A stretch of DNA of 64,000 nt, taken from positions 1 to 64,000 of the forward strand of contig NZ_NPJH01000044.1 of the NCBI RefSeq assembly GCF_002251365.1. The letters run 5' to 3'. Position numbers and translations under genes: made by a program. Positions 23,715 to 31,277 of the stretch are shown one piece after another (positions within the stretch are counted from its first letter, which is position 1; each line of letters begins with the position of its first letter). Origin of the DNA: Prevotella sp. P3-122 (GTDB lineage: Bacteria; Bacteroidota; Bacteroidia; Bacteroidales; Bacteroidaceae). Below the pieces are notes generated by a model. It ran no database searches, had not been told where the DNA came from, and saw only the letters and a list, made by a program, of their open reading frames with translations.

Positions 23715-25550
23715 CTATTTTGTTCTGAAAACTCTGGTAATCGCTCCCTTTGTTGTCACCTCCACCATGGACTTCTGTAAAAAGGGCTTGCTTCTGTCCA
23801 CATACGTGTAACAGTAGCCTTTCTGGCTGAAACCTTTGCTGTCAGAAAGTTCGAACGAATCGACATGGTCGAGCCAGCGGGGCTCCAGCCCAAGAACATC
23901 GTAGAGATGCTGCTGTACCTGAGCATGAATGGCAGACAGATTAGCATCGACCAATCCCTGAACCTCTTCGAGCAGCGACTGCCCTTTAAGGCCATCCTTG
24001 ACGAGCACGCGCTGCATGCGCTTCTTCTGGATGGGAGCTACGCGCTTGTTTTGTGGCAGAACGGGAAGGACATGACATTCTGCAGCCCTCTGCAGCACCT
24101 CCTCCTTTGGCTGCAGCCGCAGCATGGGGTTGCCATAGAGCGAGAACATCATCATAGTTGCCATGGAGAAGTCGTCGCGCTCCATGAAACGGAAGGTGTT
24201 GAAGTATTCGAGCTTGGCACGCATCATGGCCTCGCCGACAGGCAAGCCACGGAACTGCTCCATACAATAGATGGGCATTAAGTGCTCAGAGCCAGAGCCC
24301 TCATGTACCTCGACGCCATCGGGGACATCTAACTCAGTCATAGGTACAGGAATGAGCGAACCTGCATAAAGGAGGAATCCGTTATCATATAAAGCGGAAA
24401 GCATCATAGAATCGCAACGTTCAAAACCATGATAGCGGGCTCCGTAGCAAGCCACGGTATTGAGTACTTGTGCTTCTGTGTTCGCAAGCATCTCGGTGCT
24501 GAAAGCCTCACCACCATCGTTATAGAATCCTGACATGCCTTCGCTTCCTGCTCCATGAAGATTGAAGAGCAGCATGCCGCATTCGTCCAGGGTGTTGATA
24601 ACGGGCTCCATGCTGTCTTCATCCTCCACACTGACAGGCGGACTGACATACATGCCATCCTGCACCATATCCGGATCATCGGCGTGGGAGACAAGTGGCA
24701 AGTGCTCCGACATCGTCTTGCTGGCAGGAAGCCAAGAGGCATTAGCTTCCATCATGACCGCATCGACACTGAGACCCTCATCGTAGTATTTGGTACAACG
24801 TTCGAAATAGTCTCCCAGGTCGTCGGCAAGAGACGATTCCATCTCGCCATCTTCCAAAGGCAAACGCGATACGTTGTTGCGTACATAGTCATCCGTAATT
24901 CTACGGTCACCACCATCCCACAGGTCGCTGAAGAAGTTACCACCGAAGCAATAACACATGTCGCACGGTATGCGGCCATTATCGCTACTGCCAAAGACAT
25001 CTTCCACCATAGGAATGGGAATGACATCATGGCCTCCAATGATAAATACGGGGACCTTCTCACCATGAGGTAGCTCGTATTCCTGCATGAAATCCGAAAT
25101 GGCCTCATTATAGTCAAGCCAGAATGGATCGTCCCTATCTTCTACATACTCTGAGGCATCAAGGAGATACCACTCCATGCCATGCTCCCTTGACTGCTCG
25201 CGGAAGGACTCGATGACAGCCTTCACCTCATCCTGTGAACAGCTGTATTTTTCGCCAAGTCTTTGGGTGTCGGTAAAGATAACGCCTACCTGTTCATCAT
25301 AAGAGTTTTCACAGAAAGAATTCCTCTCTATCTGTTCTGGTTCCTCTTCTAACGAATCAAGACGGGTGCCACAGTTAGGACAAAAATTAGCACCGGCATC
25401 TACTTTTGTTCCACATTCCGGGCAGAACTTGAAACCACAAAAATAATCTTCATTCTGTTGACCAGAGGTTTGAGAACGACCGAATCCAAATTGCGACAGC
25501 TGATTGTCGAGGTCGTTCTGCAGATTGTTCAGATATTCGTCGATGTTCAT
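23715..25550 (-). CDS. Zinc-ribbon protein with gingipain/caspase-like (C25-type) peptidase domain
   Basis: The 611-residue product has a helical N-terminus, a zinc ribbon (Cys43, 46, 57, 60) and a clan CD-like peptidase domain (about 85-480). Key elements are PVFIIGGHDVIPIP (about 167-180), the catalytic His in LLFNLHGAGSEG (His332), the catalytic Cys in NTVACYGARYHG (Cys368) and FSLYGNPMLRL near 455, a pattern of C25 gingipain-like enzymes. There is no signal peptide, unlike secreted gingipains, so it should act in the cytoplasm, more like prokaryotic caspase-like effectors. The C-terminal 130 residues are helical then beta and do not match anything I know. It is 12 bp downstream of the large SPFH/coiled-coil gene. 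Substrate and activation unknown; it may cleave cassette partners. Confidence 0.75.
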   Translation of the reverse strand: MNIDEYLNNLQNDLDNQLSQFGFGRSQTSGQQNEDYFCGFKFCPECGTKVDAGANFCPNCGTRLDSLEEEPEQIERNSFCENSYDEQVGVIFTDTQRLGEKYSCSQDEVKAVIESFREQSREHGMEWYLLDASEYVEDRDDPFWLDYNEAISDFMQEYELPHGEKVPVFIIGGHDVIPIPMVEDVFGSSDNGRIPCDMCYCFGGNFFSDLWDGGDRRITDDYVRNNVSRLPLEDGEMESSLADDLGDYFERCTKYYDEGLSVDAVMMEANASWLPASKTMSEHLPLVSHADDPDMVQDGMYVSPPVSVEDEDSMEPVINTLDECGMLLFNLHGAGSEGMSGFYNDGGEAFSTEMLANTEAQVLNTVACYGARYHGFERCDSMMLSALYDNGFLLYAGSLIPVPMTELDVPDGVEVHEGSGSEHLMPIYCMEQFRGLPVGEAMMRAKLEYFNTFRFMERDDFSMATMMMFSLYGNPMLRLQPKEEVLQRAAECHVLPVLPQNKRVAPIQKKRMQRVLVKDGLKGQSLLEEVQGLVDANLSAIHAQVQQHLYDVLGLEPRWLDHVDSFELSDSKGFSQKGYCYTYVDRSKPFLQKSMVEVTTKGAITRVFRTK

Positions 25551-25562
25551 GATACATGTTAA

Positions 25563-28334
25563 TTACATCTTGTTACCACATTCACCACAGAAAGCTTCGC
25601 CTTCAGGAACAACAGCCCCACAGGCGGGACAATAGCGTAATTGCGGAGCAGCAGGCTCAACAGGTGCCTGAGGCTGTTGGTACTGTTGCTGAACAGGCTG
25701 CTGATAACCCTGCTGTGGGGGCATCTGTTGGAAGCCCTGAGGGGCACCGCCCATGGCCTGTGCGAAACTTTGCGAATCAGTCTGATGGGCACGAGTAGTA
25801 TAGTTGAGCGACTGGTCGAGAGTGTGGTCCATGCGGTCCTGCTGACGATGGGCATCCTGACGATACTCGTCTGCACGTTGACGTTGGTCGTCGAAGCGCT
25901 GCTGCTGGAAGGCTTGCTGCTGCTGGCCAATACCCACCATACCCTGCTGCATCATCTGGGCCATCTTCAACATCATCTCCTGGCTCTGACCACCTTGCTG
26001 TTGCTGCATTTGTAGCATTTGCTGATAGAGTTCCTTCTGCTCCTGTTGTTGTTTCTGCAAGAGTTCATTCTCCTTGCCGGAGCCAAGCGCCTGTGCGAAG
26101 GCCACCTGCCCCTCACCGGAGAGTTCGGCCGCACGTTTCGCCATAAGTTGCTCCGCTGTCATGTTAGCCTCCACGTTGTCACGGTTTATCTCGATGGCTT
26201 CACGTGAGCGATTTTGTTCCTGTAATTCACGTAATTCCGCCTCCTTCATGGCCTGCATATTACGCATGGCGATATCGGCTTTGCGACCGAGCACATCCAC
26301 ATCGTCGAATTTATCTTGGCGACTTAATTCATGCTCACGCTGACGCTGTTGCCAATCTGCCTCCCGCTGACGTTCTTGGCTTTGCCATTCAAAATCGGTC
26401 TCACGGATGCGTTTCTGCCAAGCATATTCATCTTCTTGCTGTGTACGTCCCCATTGGCGATTGTACTCTTGCTCCTCGTGCATCCACTCGCGTTCGCGCT
26501 CCTCGTCTTCAATGCCCCAGTTGCGGCGGCGCTGAAGGTCTTCACGTTCCCAGTCATGGTCTTGTTTCTGGTCATCAAGTGCCCACTGGGCATGCAGACG
26601 GGCGTCATCCACGCTCTGCTGATGCTGGATACGCATAATCTCAGTCACAGAGTCGCGTTCTATCTTGTTGTGTGCGAGAGCATCTTCGAGAGCAGCTATT
26701 TCGTCATCTTTAACAAGACGGTTCTTCTTGATATCGATGAGTGCCTCATATTCTTCTTCCTGGCTCTTTGCTTCACGCAGGTGCTTCTGGGCGTTAAGCA
26801 GCAAGACGAATTGCTCCATCTCATCGTCGTGGAGCAGTTTGTCACGGTTAAGCTGTTGCAAAGCGTATCGTAGTTCCTCTTCGCTAGTAGCCTTGTCGAT
26901 GGTCTGTCTGTTGGTCTCAAGTGCAAGGCGGTTGCGGAACTCGCCAGTACGCTGCAGGAAACCGAGTTCCTGCTCGCTGCAATAGAGTTCGCGTTCTACG
27001 GCACGAAAACGCTCAAAATCGGCACTGCTGTCTGTAATCTGCAGCACCCGCTCACATTGGATGCCAAAGAGTTGTTCGTTGATTGTCTGCTGGATGCGAA
27101 TCTTCAGGTTGTTCAAGACAGGTTCTGGCAGACCTGAGGCTTCATAATCCAGATTGCGCAACATCTGCCGGAGGGTGTTTTCAATTAAAGGAGAAAGCAT
27201 CTGCTCGAACTGCATTGTCGTTGCAACATTCTTATCGGCCAGATAGTTGGTGGCAAACTGATGGATGTCATTAATGCGGAGTTGTAGGGAAACACCTATG
27301 TTCACATCCACAATCTTCGTGGGAATCGTATAGGGGGTGAAAGCAAGATGTCCGTCAGCTTCCTTGGAACCAGCAAAGGTCATCGTGATATGACGTTCGC
27401 TCACGATATAAACGGAAAGGATGGGGGCTTGGGTAACCCGACTGAGGATTCGGGCATAGTCGATTTTGCGTCTTTCAATGTTTTCCTTCTTCTCATCTTT
27501 CTTTTCACCGAAGATGAGACGGCTTATCCAACGTCCGGCACGGCCGATTTCTCCAACAATTCCTAATTCACGGAAAGTGGGTTCTTGCTGGCGCCGCTGT
27601 TCACGGGCTTTTCGCTCTTTCTCGTCAAGTTCTTTCTCTGCCTTCTCTATTGCAGCTTTAATTGCAGCCTTTTCTTCTTCAACAGACTTAAAGAACTGAT
27701 AGGCTCCGGCAGAGAGCGTGGCTACCAATTCGCCATTAGCAAAGATAATAGCTTGACAGCCTTCCTGAACGATAATACCTTTCAGCTTTTCTATTTCTTC
27801 CAATTCACGTTCGCTGATTTTACGTGCTATCTGCCCGGGTTGGATACTCCAAATGGCACGACCACGAACAACGTCGACGCCGTCAATCGCCTCTTGGTTA
27901 CGACGATTGCGAGCCTGTTCAGCCTCGCGTTCAGCATTCAATTGGGCACGCTCTGCTGCTTGCAATCCCTGTTGTGCTTCTTCGATTATACCTTGGTCCG
28001 CCCGTTCCTGTTGGCGAACCGCTTGTTGCTGCTCGCGTGCAATATCGCGATTCAGCGCACCACCTGTAACTGCGTTAGCTACGGCACGTACACCGTCGGT
28101 AAACCAGCCTTTATCATTTGACGGTGTTTGTTTGGGAGCAGAAGCTACGGGCGTTCCGCACTTCATGCAGAACTTTTGCCCCGGTTTCAAGGGGTTGCCA
28201 CACTTGGAACAGACAGCAGCTGTCATCTGTTTAGCTGCTGGCTGCTGAGGAATTGTACTCACGGGCGTTCCGCATTTCATACAGAACTTTTGCCCTTCCT
28301 TCAATTCACTACCACATTTAAGACACTTTGACAT
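25563..28334 (-). CDS. Large zinc-ribbon/SPFH-like protein with Trp-hendecad coiled coil
   Basis: This 923-residue protein is first in the cassette. It has two N-terminal zinc ribbons (Cys4, 7, 18, 21 and Cys42, 45, 56, 59), a charged helical linker and an SPFH/Band-7-like domain (about 185-470, starting GIIVQEGCQAIIFANGELVA). A long helical region follows (about 470-730). Within it eight Trp residues (584, 595, 606, 617, 628, 639, 650, 661) fall exactly 11 residues apart, a hendecad repeat expected to make a stripe along the helix. A Gln/Met-rich low-complexity segment and a last zinc ribbon (Cys902, 905, 916, 919) end the protein. There is no signal peptide or membrane helix. It probably forms large oligomers at membranes. 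No described family combines these parts to my knowledge. Confidence 0.75.
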   Translation of the reverse strand: MSKCLKCGSELKEGQKFCMKCGTPVSTIPQQPAAKQMTAAVCSKCGNPLKPGQKFCMKCGTPVASAPKQTPSNDKGWFTDGVRAVANAVTGGALNRDIAREQQQAVRQQERADQGIIEEAQQGLQAAERAQLNAEREAEQARNRRNQEAIDGVDVVRGRAIWSIQPGQIARKISERELEEIEKLKGIIVQEGCQAIIFANGELVATLSAGAYQFFKSVEEEKAAIKAAIEKAEKELDEKERKAREQRRQQEPTFRELGIVGEIGRAGRWISRLIFGEKKDEKKENIERRKIDYARILSRVTQAPILSVYIVSERHITMTFAGSKEADGHLAFTPYTIPTKIVDVNIGVSLQLRINDIHQFATNYLADKNVATTMQFEQMLSPLIENTLRQMLRNLDYEASGLPEPVLNNLKIRIQQTINEQLFGIQCERVLQITDSSADFERFRAVERELYCSEQELGFLQRTGEFRNRLALETNRQTIDKATSEEELRYALQQLNRDKLLHDDEMEQFVLLLNAQKHLREAKSQEEEYEALIDIKKNRLVKDDEIAALEDALAHNKIERDSVTEIMRIQHQQSVDDARLHAQWALDDQKQDHDWEREDLQRRRNWGIEDEEREREWMHEEQEYNRQWGRTQQEDEYAWQKRIRETDFEWQSQERQREADWQQRQREHELSRQDKFDDVDVLGRKADIAMRNMQAMKEAELRELQEQNRSREAIEINRDNVEANMTAEQLMAKRAAELSGEGQVAFAQALGSGKENELLQKQQQEQKELYQQMLQMQQQQGGQSQEMMLKMAQMMQQGMVGIGQQQQAFQQQRFDDQRQRADEYRQDAHRQQDRMDHTLDQSLNYTTRAHQTDSQSFAQAMGGAPQGFQQMPPQQGYQQPVQQQYQQPQAPVEPAAPQLRYCPACGAVVPEGEAFCGECGNKM

Positions 28335-28367
28335 ATAGTTTTGTTTTTAATTATTATGAGAACAAAA

Positions 28368-28392
28368 AAGTGTGAGCCTTCTTGACACACTT
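28368..28392 (-). promoter_or_regulatory. Inverted repeat in the leader of the zinc-ribbon cassette
   Basis: AAGTGTG (28368-28374) and CACACTT (28386-28392) form a perfect 7-bp inverted repeat with an 11-bp spacer, 34 bp before the first cassette start codon. It could be an operator or an RNA hairpin. No full promoter was found between it and the insertion sequence. Confidence 0.4.
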
Positions 28393-28518
28393 GCGAGTCA
28401 AAGCATAATAGCTCTTCTCAATGTCGCCAGTCTTTCTCAACTGACGTGATCATTGCTGTCCACTAAAAATCGCCAAGCGTTCTTTGAAATAATTGAAATA
28501 TAGTTAGTTACAGAGGTT

Positions 28519-28551
28519 TTTGAGTCAACGGACTTGATTTTTGTATCTTTG
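28519..28551 (+). promoter_or_regulatory. Promoter of the IS4-family transposase
   Basis: TTTG (28519-28522), 21 bp, TATCTTTG (28544-28551) matches the Bacteroidetes consensus; the transposase ATG follows 19 bp later. Confidence 0.6.
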
Positions 28552-28570
28552 CAGCCAAAATGGTTAGCAT

Positions 28571-29734
28571 ATGTATCAAAACAAGTACGTTTTCTCTCAA
28601 CTGATAGCATTTCTCGATAGGAATCACTTCAATTATCTCGTTCGCAAATATGCTGGCAACAAATATGTGAAGCATTTCACATGTTGGAACCAACTCCTTA
28701 CGTTGATGTTCGGACAGTTGAGCAATCGTGAGAGCATGCGAGACTTGATTATCGCCATAGAGGCACATCACCAGAAGTGCTATCACCTCGGACTTGGCAA
28801 ACATGTGACCAGAAGTAATCTGGGCAAGGCCAATACCAACCGTGACTATCGCATCTTTGAGGAGTATGCATATTACCTTGTCAGTGAGGCCAGGCGAAAG
28901 CGGGCAACGGACATCTTCAAACTTGACGGTAACGTCTATGCTTTCGATTCCACGACCATTTCACTATGCCTGAATGTGTTTTGGTGGGCTAAGTTCCGCA
29001 AGCATAAGGGCGGCATCAAGGTACATACACTGTATGACTTGGAAACTCAGATACCTGCCTTCTTCCATATCACTACGGCATCAGTGCATGACTCCAAGGT
29101 GATGAAGGAGATTCCCATTGAGACAGGTGCTTACTACATCTTCGACCGTGGCTACAACAACTTCAAGGAACTCTATCGCATACATCGTGCGGAGTCGTTC
29201 TTTGTTGTCAGGGCTAAGACCAATTTGCAGTACAAGTGCATCAAGTGGAGACGCAGACTGCCCAAGGGAATACTGACTGATGCGGAGATAGAGCTGACCA
29301 TCTATGGCAGCCAGAAAGGATATCCAGCGCATCTTAGACTTGTACGATTCTTTGATGAGGACCAAGGTCGCGAGTTCATGTTCCTGACCAACGCAATGGA
29401 ACTGACTGCTCTGCAGGTTGCCGACCTCTACAAGAATCGGTGGCAGATAGAGTTGTTCTTCAAGTGGCTCAAGCAGCACCTCAAAATCAAGAAGTTCTGG
29501 GGCACTACAGAGAACGCTGTCAGGATACAGATTTACTCCGCCATCTGTGCCTACTGCATCGTTGCCATTGTGCAGCATGATATGCGACTGGATAGAAGCA
29601 CTTATGAGGTACTGCAAATCCTCAGCATGTCACTTACTGACACAACGCATCTGAGAGATCTCTTCGACAAAACTATATTCAAAAATGACAAAGACCGAAG
29701 CGGTTCAAGTGAACCTAATTTATTTAATTTTTAG
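28571..29734 (+). CDS. IS4-family transposase (DUF4372 + DDE domain)
   Basis: The 387-residue product catalyses cut-and-paste movement of the element. The N-terminal 70 residues (FSQLIAFLDRNHFNYLVRKY and WNQLLTLMFGQLSNRESMRD) match the DUF4372 domain found before many IS4-type catalytic cores. DDE residues are visible: Asp in VYAFDSTTI (about 124), Asp in YYIFDRGYNNF (about 192) and Glu in the signature YKNRWQIELFFKWLKQHLKI (about 298), with the Y-(2)-R-(3)-E-(6)-K spacing of IS4. The length is complete and the gene is undisturbed, so the element is probably still active or recent. It is transcribed away from the zinc-ribbon cassette. Confidence 0.95.
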   Translation: MYQNKYVFSQLIAFLDRNHFNYLVRKYAGNKYVKHFTCWNQLLTLMFGQLSNRESMRDLIIAIEAHHQKCYHLGLGKHVTRSNLGKANTNRDYRIFEEYAYYLVSEARRKRATDIFKLDGNVYAFDSTTISLCLNVFWWAKFRKHKGGIKVHTLYDLETQIPAFFHITTASVHDSKVMKEIPIETGAYYIFDRGYNNFKELYRIHRAESFFVVRAKTNLQYKCIKWRRRLPKGILTDAEIELTIYGSQKGYPAHLRLVRFFDEDQGREFMFLTNAMELTALQVADLYKNRWQIELFFKWLKQHLKIKKFWGTTENAVRIQIYSAICAYCIVAIVQHDMRLDRSTYEVLQILSMSLTDTTHLRDLFDKTIFKNDKDRSGSSEPNLFNF

Positions 29735-29811
29735 ACTCGTCCATTTTTAGTGGACACTAGTGTTTTCATACTATTATTAATTAAATGAATAATGTGAGTC
29801 ATATTTGCGTG

Positions 29812-29819
29812 CAAAGATA
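29812..29819 (-). promoter_or_regulatory. Candidate -7 element pointing toward the cassette, upstream of the IS
   Basis: On the minus strand TATCTTTG fits the TAnnTTTG consensus, but the -33 region is poor. It lies just beyond the right end of the IS4 element. If real, it may be the original cassette promoter, now separated from it by 1300 bp. Confidence 0.3.
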
Positions 29820-29843
29820 AGTATAACCCACAAAACAATAAGA

Positions 29844-29865
29844 GCCGAAATTGAATCATTTCGGC
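29844..29865 (-). terminator. Intrinsic terminator for the 222-residue gene
   Basis: A perfect 8-bp stem, GCCGAAAT / ATTTCGGC with a 6-nt loop, is followed on the minus strand by TCTTATTGTTTT. It lies 43 bp after the stop of the gene at 29909-30577. Confidence 0.6.
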
Positions 29866-29908
29866 CACGGATTTGGACCATTTCGCTGTTGGGGAGGGGG
29901 CGGGGCGG

Positions 29909-30577
29909 CTATTGGCGCAGAAGGTCGAGTTGGTCGAGATGGCGCAAGTCGAGCCGCTCGGCTATGCGCTGCCATACGAGGCGCTGTGGCGTGGAGGATG
30001 GCGCCAGCTTGTAGATGCCAAGGAAGGTGTAGCCCTCGCTGGTGATGTTCTTCATGAAGGTGATGCGCAGTTCGTTGAACGAGACGGAGCGCAGGTAGTT
30101 GTCGTGGTTGCGGATGTCGGCCAAGGTGGCGTCGGCGTCCGTGGGTGTCCACCATTCAGTGATGGTGGGCATGAGGTGCGACGTGTCGCCCTGGTTGTGC
30201 CATTCGGGGTGTTGATATTCGGGACTCCAGATGATGATGCCCAGGTGGTTGGGCAGGGGCTGGCTCCAGTAGATGTCGGGCGTTTCCTGTTTGTCGCAGA
30301 TGCCAAAGAGGCTGAGGTATTCGCCTACGGACTGGAACTCGTCGCCCTTGGCGAGCATACATTGGCTCAGGCTTTCGGCGTAGCGGGTGAGAAGGTCGAT
30401 GGTGTAGGGGTGGGGCTGGCGCACCGAGGGAAAGTAGCCCCAGAGGCGTTTCAGCGTGCTGGGCGACAGGGTATGGTGGAGCCGGCGGAATATTTCGTCC
30501 GACAGCCACTGGAAGTCCTTCGGGGTTTGCATCTTGCGCCCCGCTTGTTCCTCTATGCTTTGCAGTATCTTTCTCAT
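29909..30577 (-). CDS. Protein of unknown function with N-terminal helical (HTH-like) domain
   Basis: The 222-residue product begins with a helical segment (ILQSIEEQAGRKMQTPKDFQ, WLSDEIFRRLHHTLSPSTLK, RLWGY). This pattern recurs at the start of many uncharacterised Bacteroidetes proteins and looks like a DNA-binding or dimerisation module. Residues about 60-80 continue helical (PYTIDLLTRYAESLS). The C-terminal 120 residues are alpha/beta (PNHLGIIIWSPEYQHPEW, FNELRITFMKNITSEGYTFL, LVWQRIAERLDLR) and I do not recognise them. Its GC content is higher than that of the cassette. It lies upstream of the IS and points the same way as the cassette, but its own terminator makes co-transcription unlikely. 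It could be a regulator; no evidence for the target. Confidence 0.65.
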   Translation of the reverse strand: MRKILQSIEEQAGRKMQTPKDFQWLSDEIFRRLHHTLSPSTLKRLWGYFPSVRQPHPYTIDLLTRYAESLSQCMLAKGDEFQSVGEYLSLFGICDKQETPDIYWSQPLPNHLGIIIWSPEYQHPEWHNQGDTSHLMPTITEWWTPTDADATLADIRNHDNYLRSVSFNELRITFMKNITSEGYTFLGIYKLAPSSTPQRLVWQRIAERLDLRHLDQLDLLRQ

Positions 30578-30719
30578 TATGACCTTCGTTCGAGTCTGCT
30601 CATTTTCTCATTTTCTCATTCTCTCGTTTCCTCAACGGAGCAGTTCAGGATTTTGCCATGTCAGATTTTTCACTTATCTTAGTGTTGCAATTCAAAACAA
30701 GCGTAAATCGTAACAAGAC

Positions 30720-30908
30720 ATGGCAAAGGTACAAATAAAATCCGAAAAACTCACACCTTTTGGAGGAATTTTTTCAATCATGGAGCAATTTGACTCCAAG
30801 CTTTCACCTATTATCGACCGGACACTTGGTCAGAGATGCCGCAGTATCATCGGCTATCAATACATCGAGATTGTCCGTTGGATTTTATCCGACCGTTTCT
30901 CGCCATGA
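30720..30908 (+). pseudogene. Transposase remnant, N-terminal fragment (IS1380-like)
   Basis: Only 62 residues remain (AKVQIKSEKLTPFGGIFSIM, then SKLSPIIDRTLGQR and GYQYIEIVRWILSD), matching the N-terminus of IS1380-type transposases from Bacteroidetes as far as I can judge by pattern. The frame stops at 30908 and no catalytic core follows. The next 100 bp hold no gene. The remnant marks an old insertion or deletion between the insertion sequence region and the core chromosome. Confidence 0.6.
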
Positions 30909-31038
30909 CAATGCCAGAGCAAGCTCATCATTGCGCATCTGGCTTAACGAAACCGTTCGCTGATGAGCGTGTACTTCTGTGGAGGCTCATGCGTGAAGGA
31001 TGTAGTGTACATCCTATAAATAAAGGCACCTTTTCATC

Positions 31039-31138
31039 GCAAACGTTTGCAGGAGCGGATGCAAAGCTTTGCAAGGTCGAATGCAAAGCTTTGCGTGGGC
31101 AGATGCAAAGCTTTGCGAGGGCGGATGCAAAGCTTTGC
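31039..31138. repeat. Five 12-bp palindromes on an exact 22-bp period
   Basis: GCAAACGTTTGC at 31039 is followed by GCAAAGCTTTGC at 31061, 31083, 31105 and 31127. Starts are exactly 22 bp apart; the intervening 10 bp differ slightly. The region 30909-31277 contains no gene. An additional palindrome GGATGTA-GTG-TACATCC lies just before, at about 30998. Confidence 0.9.
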
Positions 31139-31200
31139 GTCTGAGATGGGCAAAACTGGCACGGAAATCGTCAGTCCTATTCTGGATAAGATAAAAGGGA

Positions 31201-31233
31201 GGAACTAGTCACCATAAGGGTCACTATAGTTCC
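31201..31233 (-). terminator. Possible terminator of the cyclophilin gene
   Basis: GGAACTA (31201-31207) pairs with TAGTTCC (31227-31233), with further partial pairing inside (GTCACC / GGGTCAC). On the minus strand it is followed by TCCCTTTTATC. Confidence 0.35.
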
Positions 31234-31277
31234 CCAAGAAATTAACCCTTAACCTTTGAGAGCGTTGTAGAAGGAAA

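Larger units (their letters stand above)
28457..29756 (+). mobile_element. Intact IS4-family insertion sequence
   Basis: A 1300-bp element bounded by perfect 14-bp inverted repeats, TGTCCACTAAAAAT (28457-28470) and ATTTTTAGTGGACA (29743-29756), encodes one full-length transposase. I see no target-site duplication in the flanks (TGATCATTGC / CTAGTGTTTT), which may mean an old insertion or rearrangement. It sits between the zinc-ribbon cassette and whatever preceded it. Confidence 0.9.

Noticed and set aside
25641..26873. Long plus-strand frames opposite the 923-residue gene (Leu-rich)
   Set aside because: They are antisense to Gln/Glu-rich coding sequence, which gives Leu-rich shadows; the minus-strand gene has clear domains.
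28501..28804. Minus-strand 98-codon frame upstream of the cassette as a possible first cassette gene
   Set aside because: It lies inside the IS4-family element opposite the transposase and has no family pattern.
31039..31138. CRISPR-like array
   Set aside because: The 22-bp units have near-identical 10-bp intervals, not variable spacers of 30 bp or more, and no cas gene is nearby.
30760..31144. Short plus-strand frames after the transposase remnant
   Set aside because: They run through degenerate sequence and the palindrome array; no start signal or family pattern.
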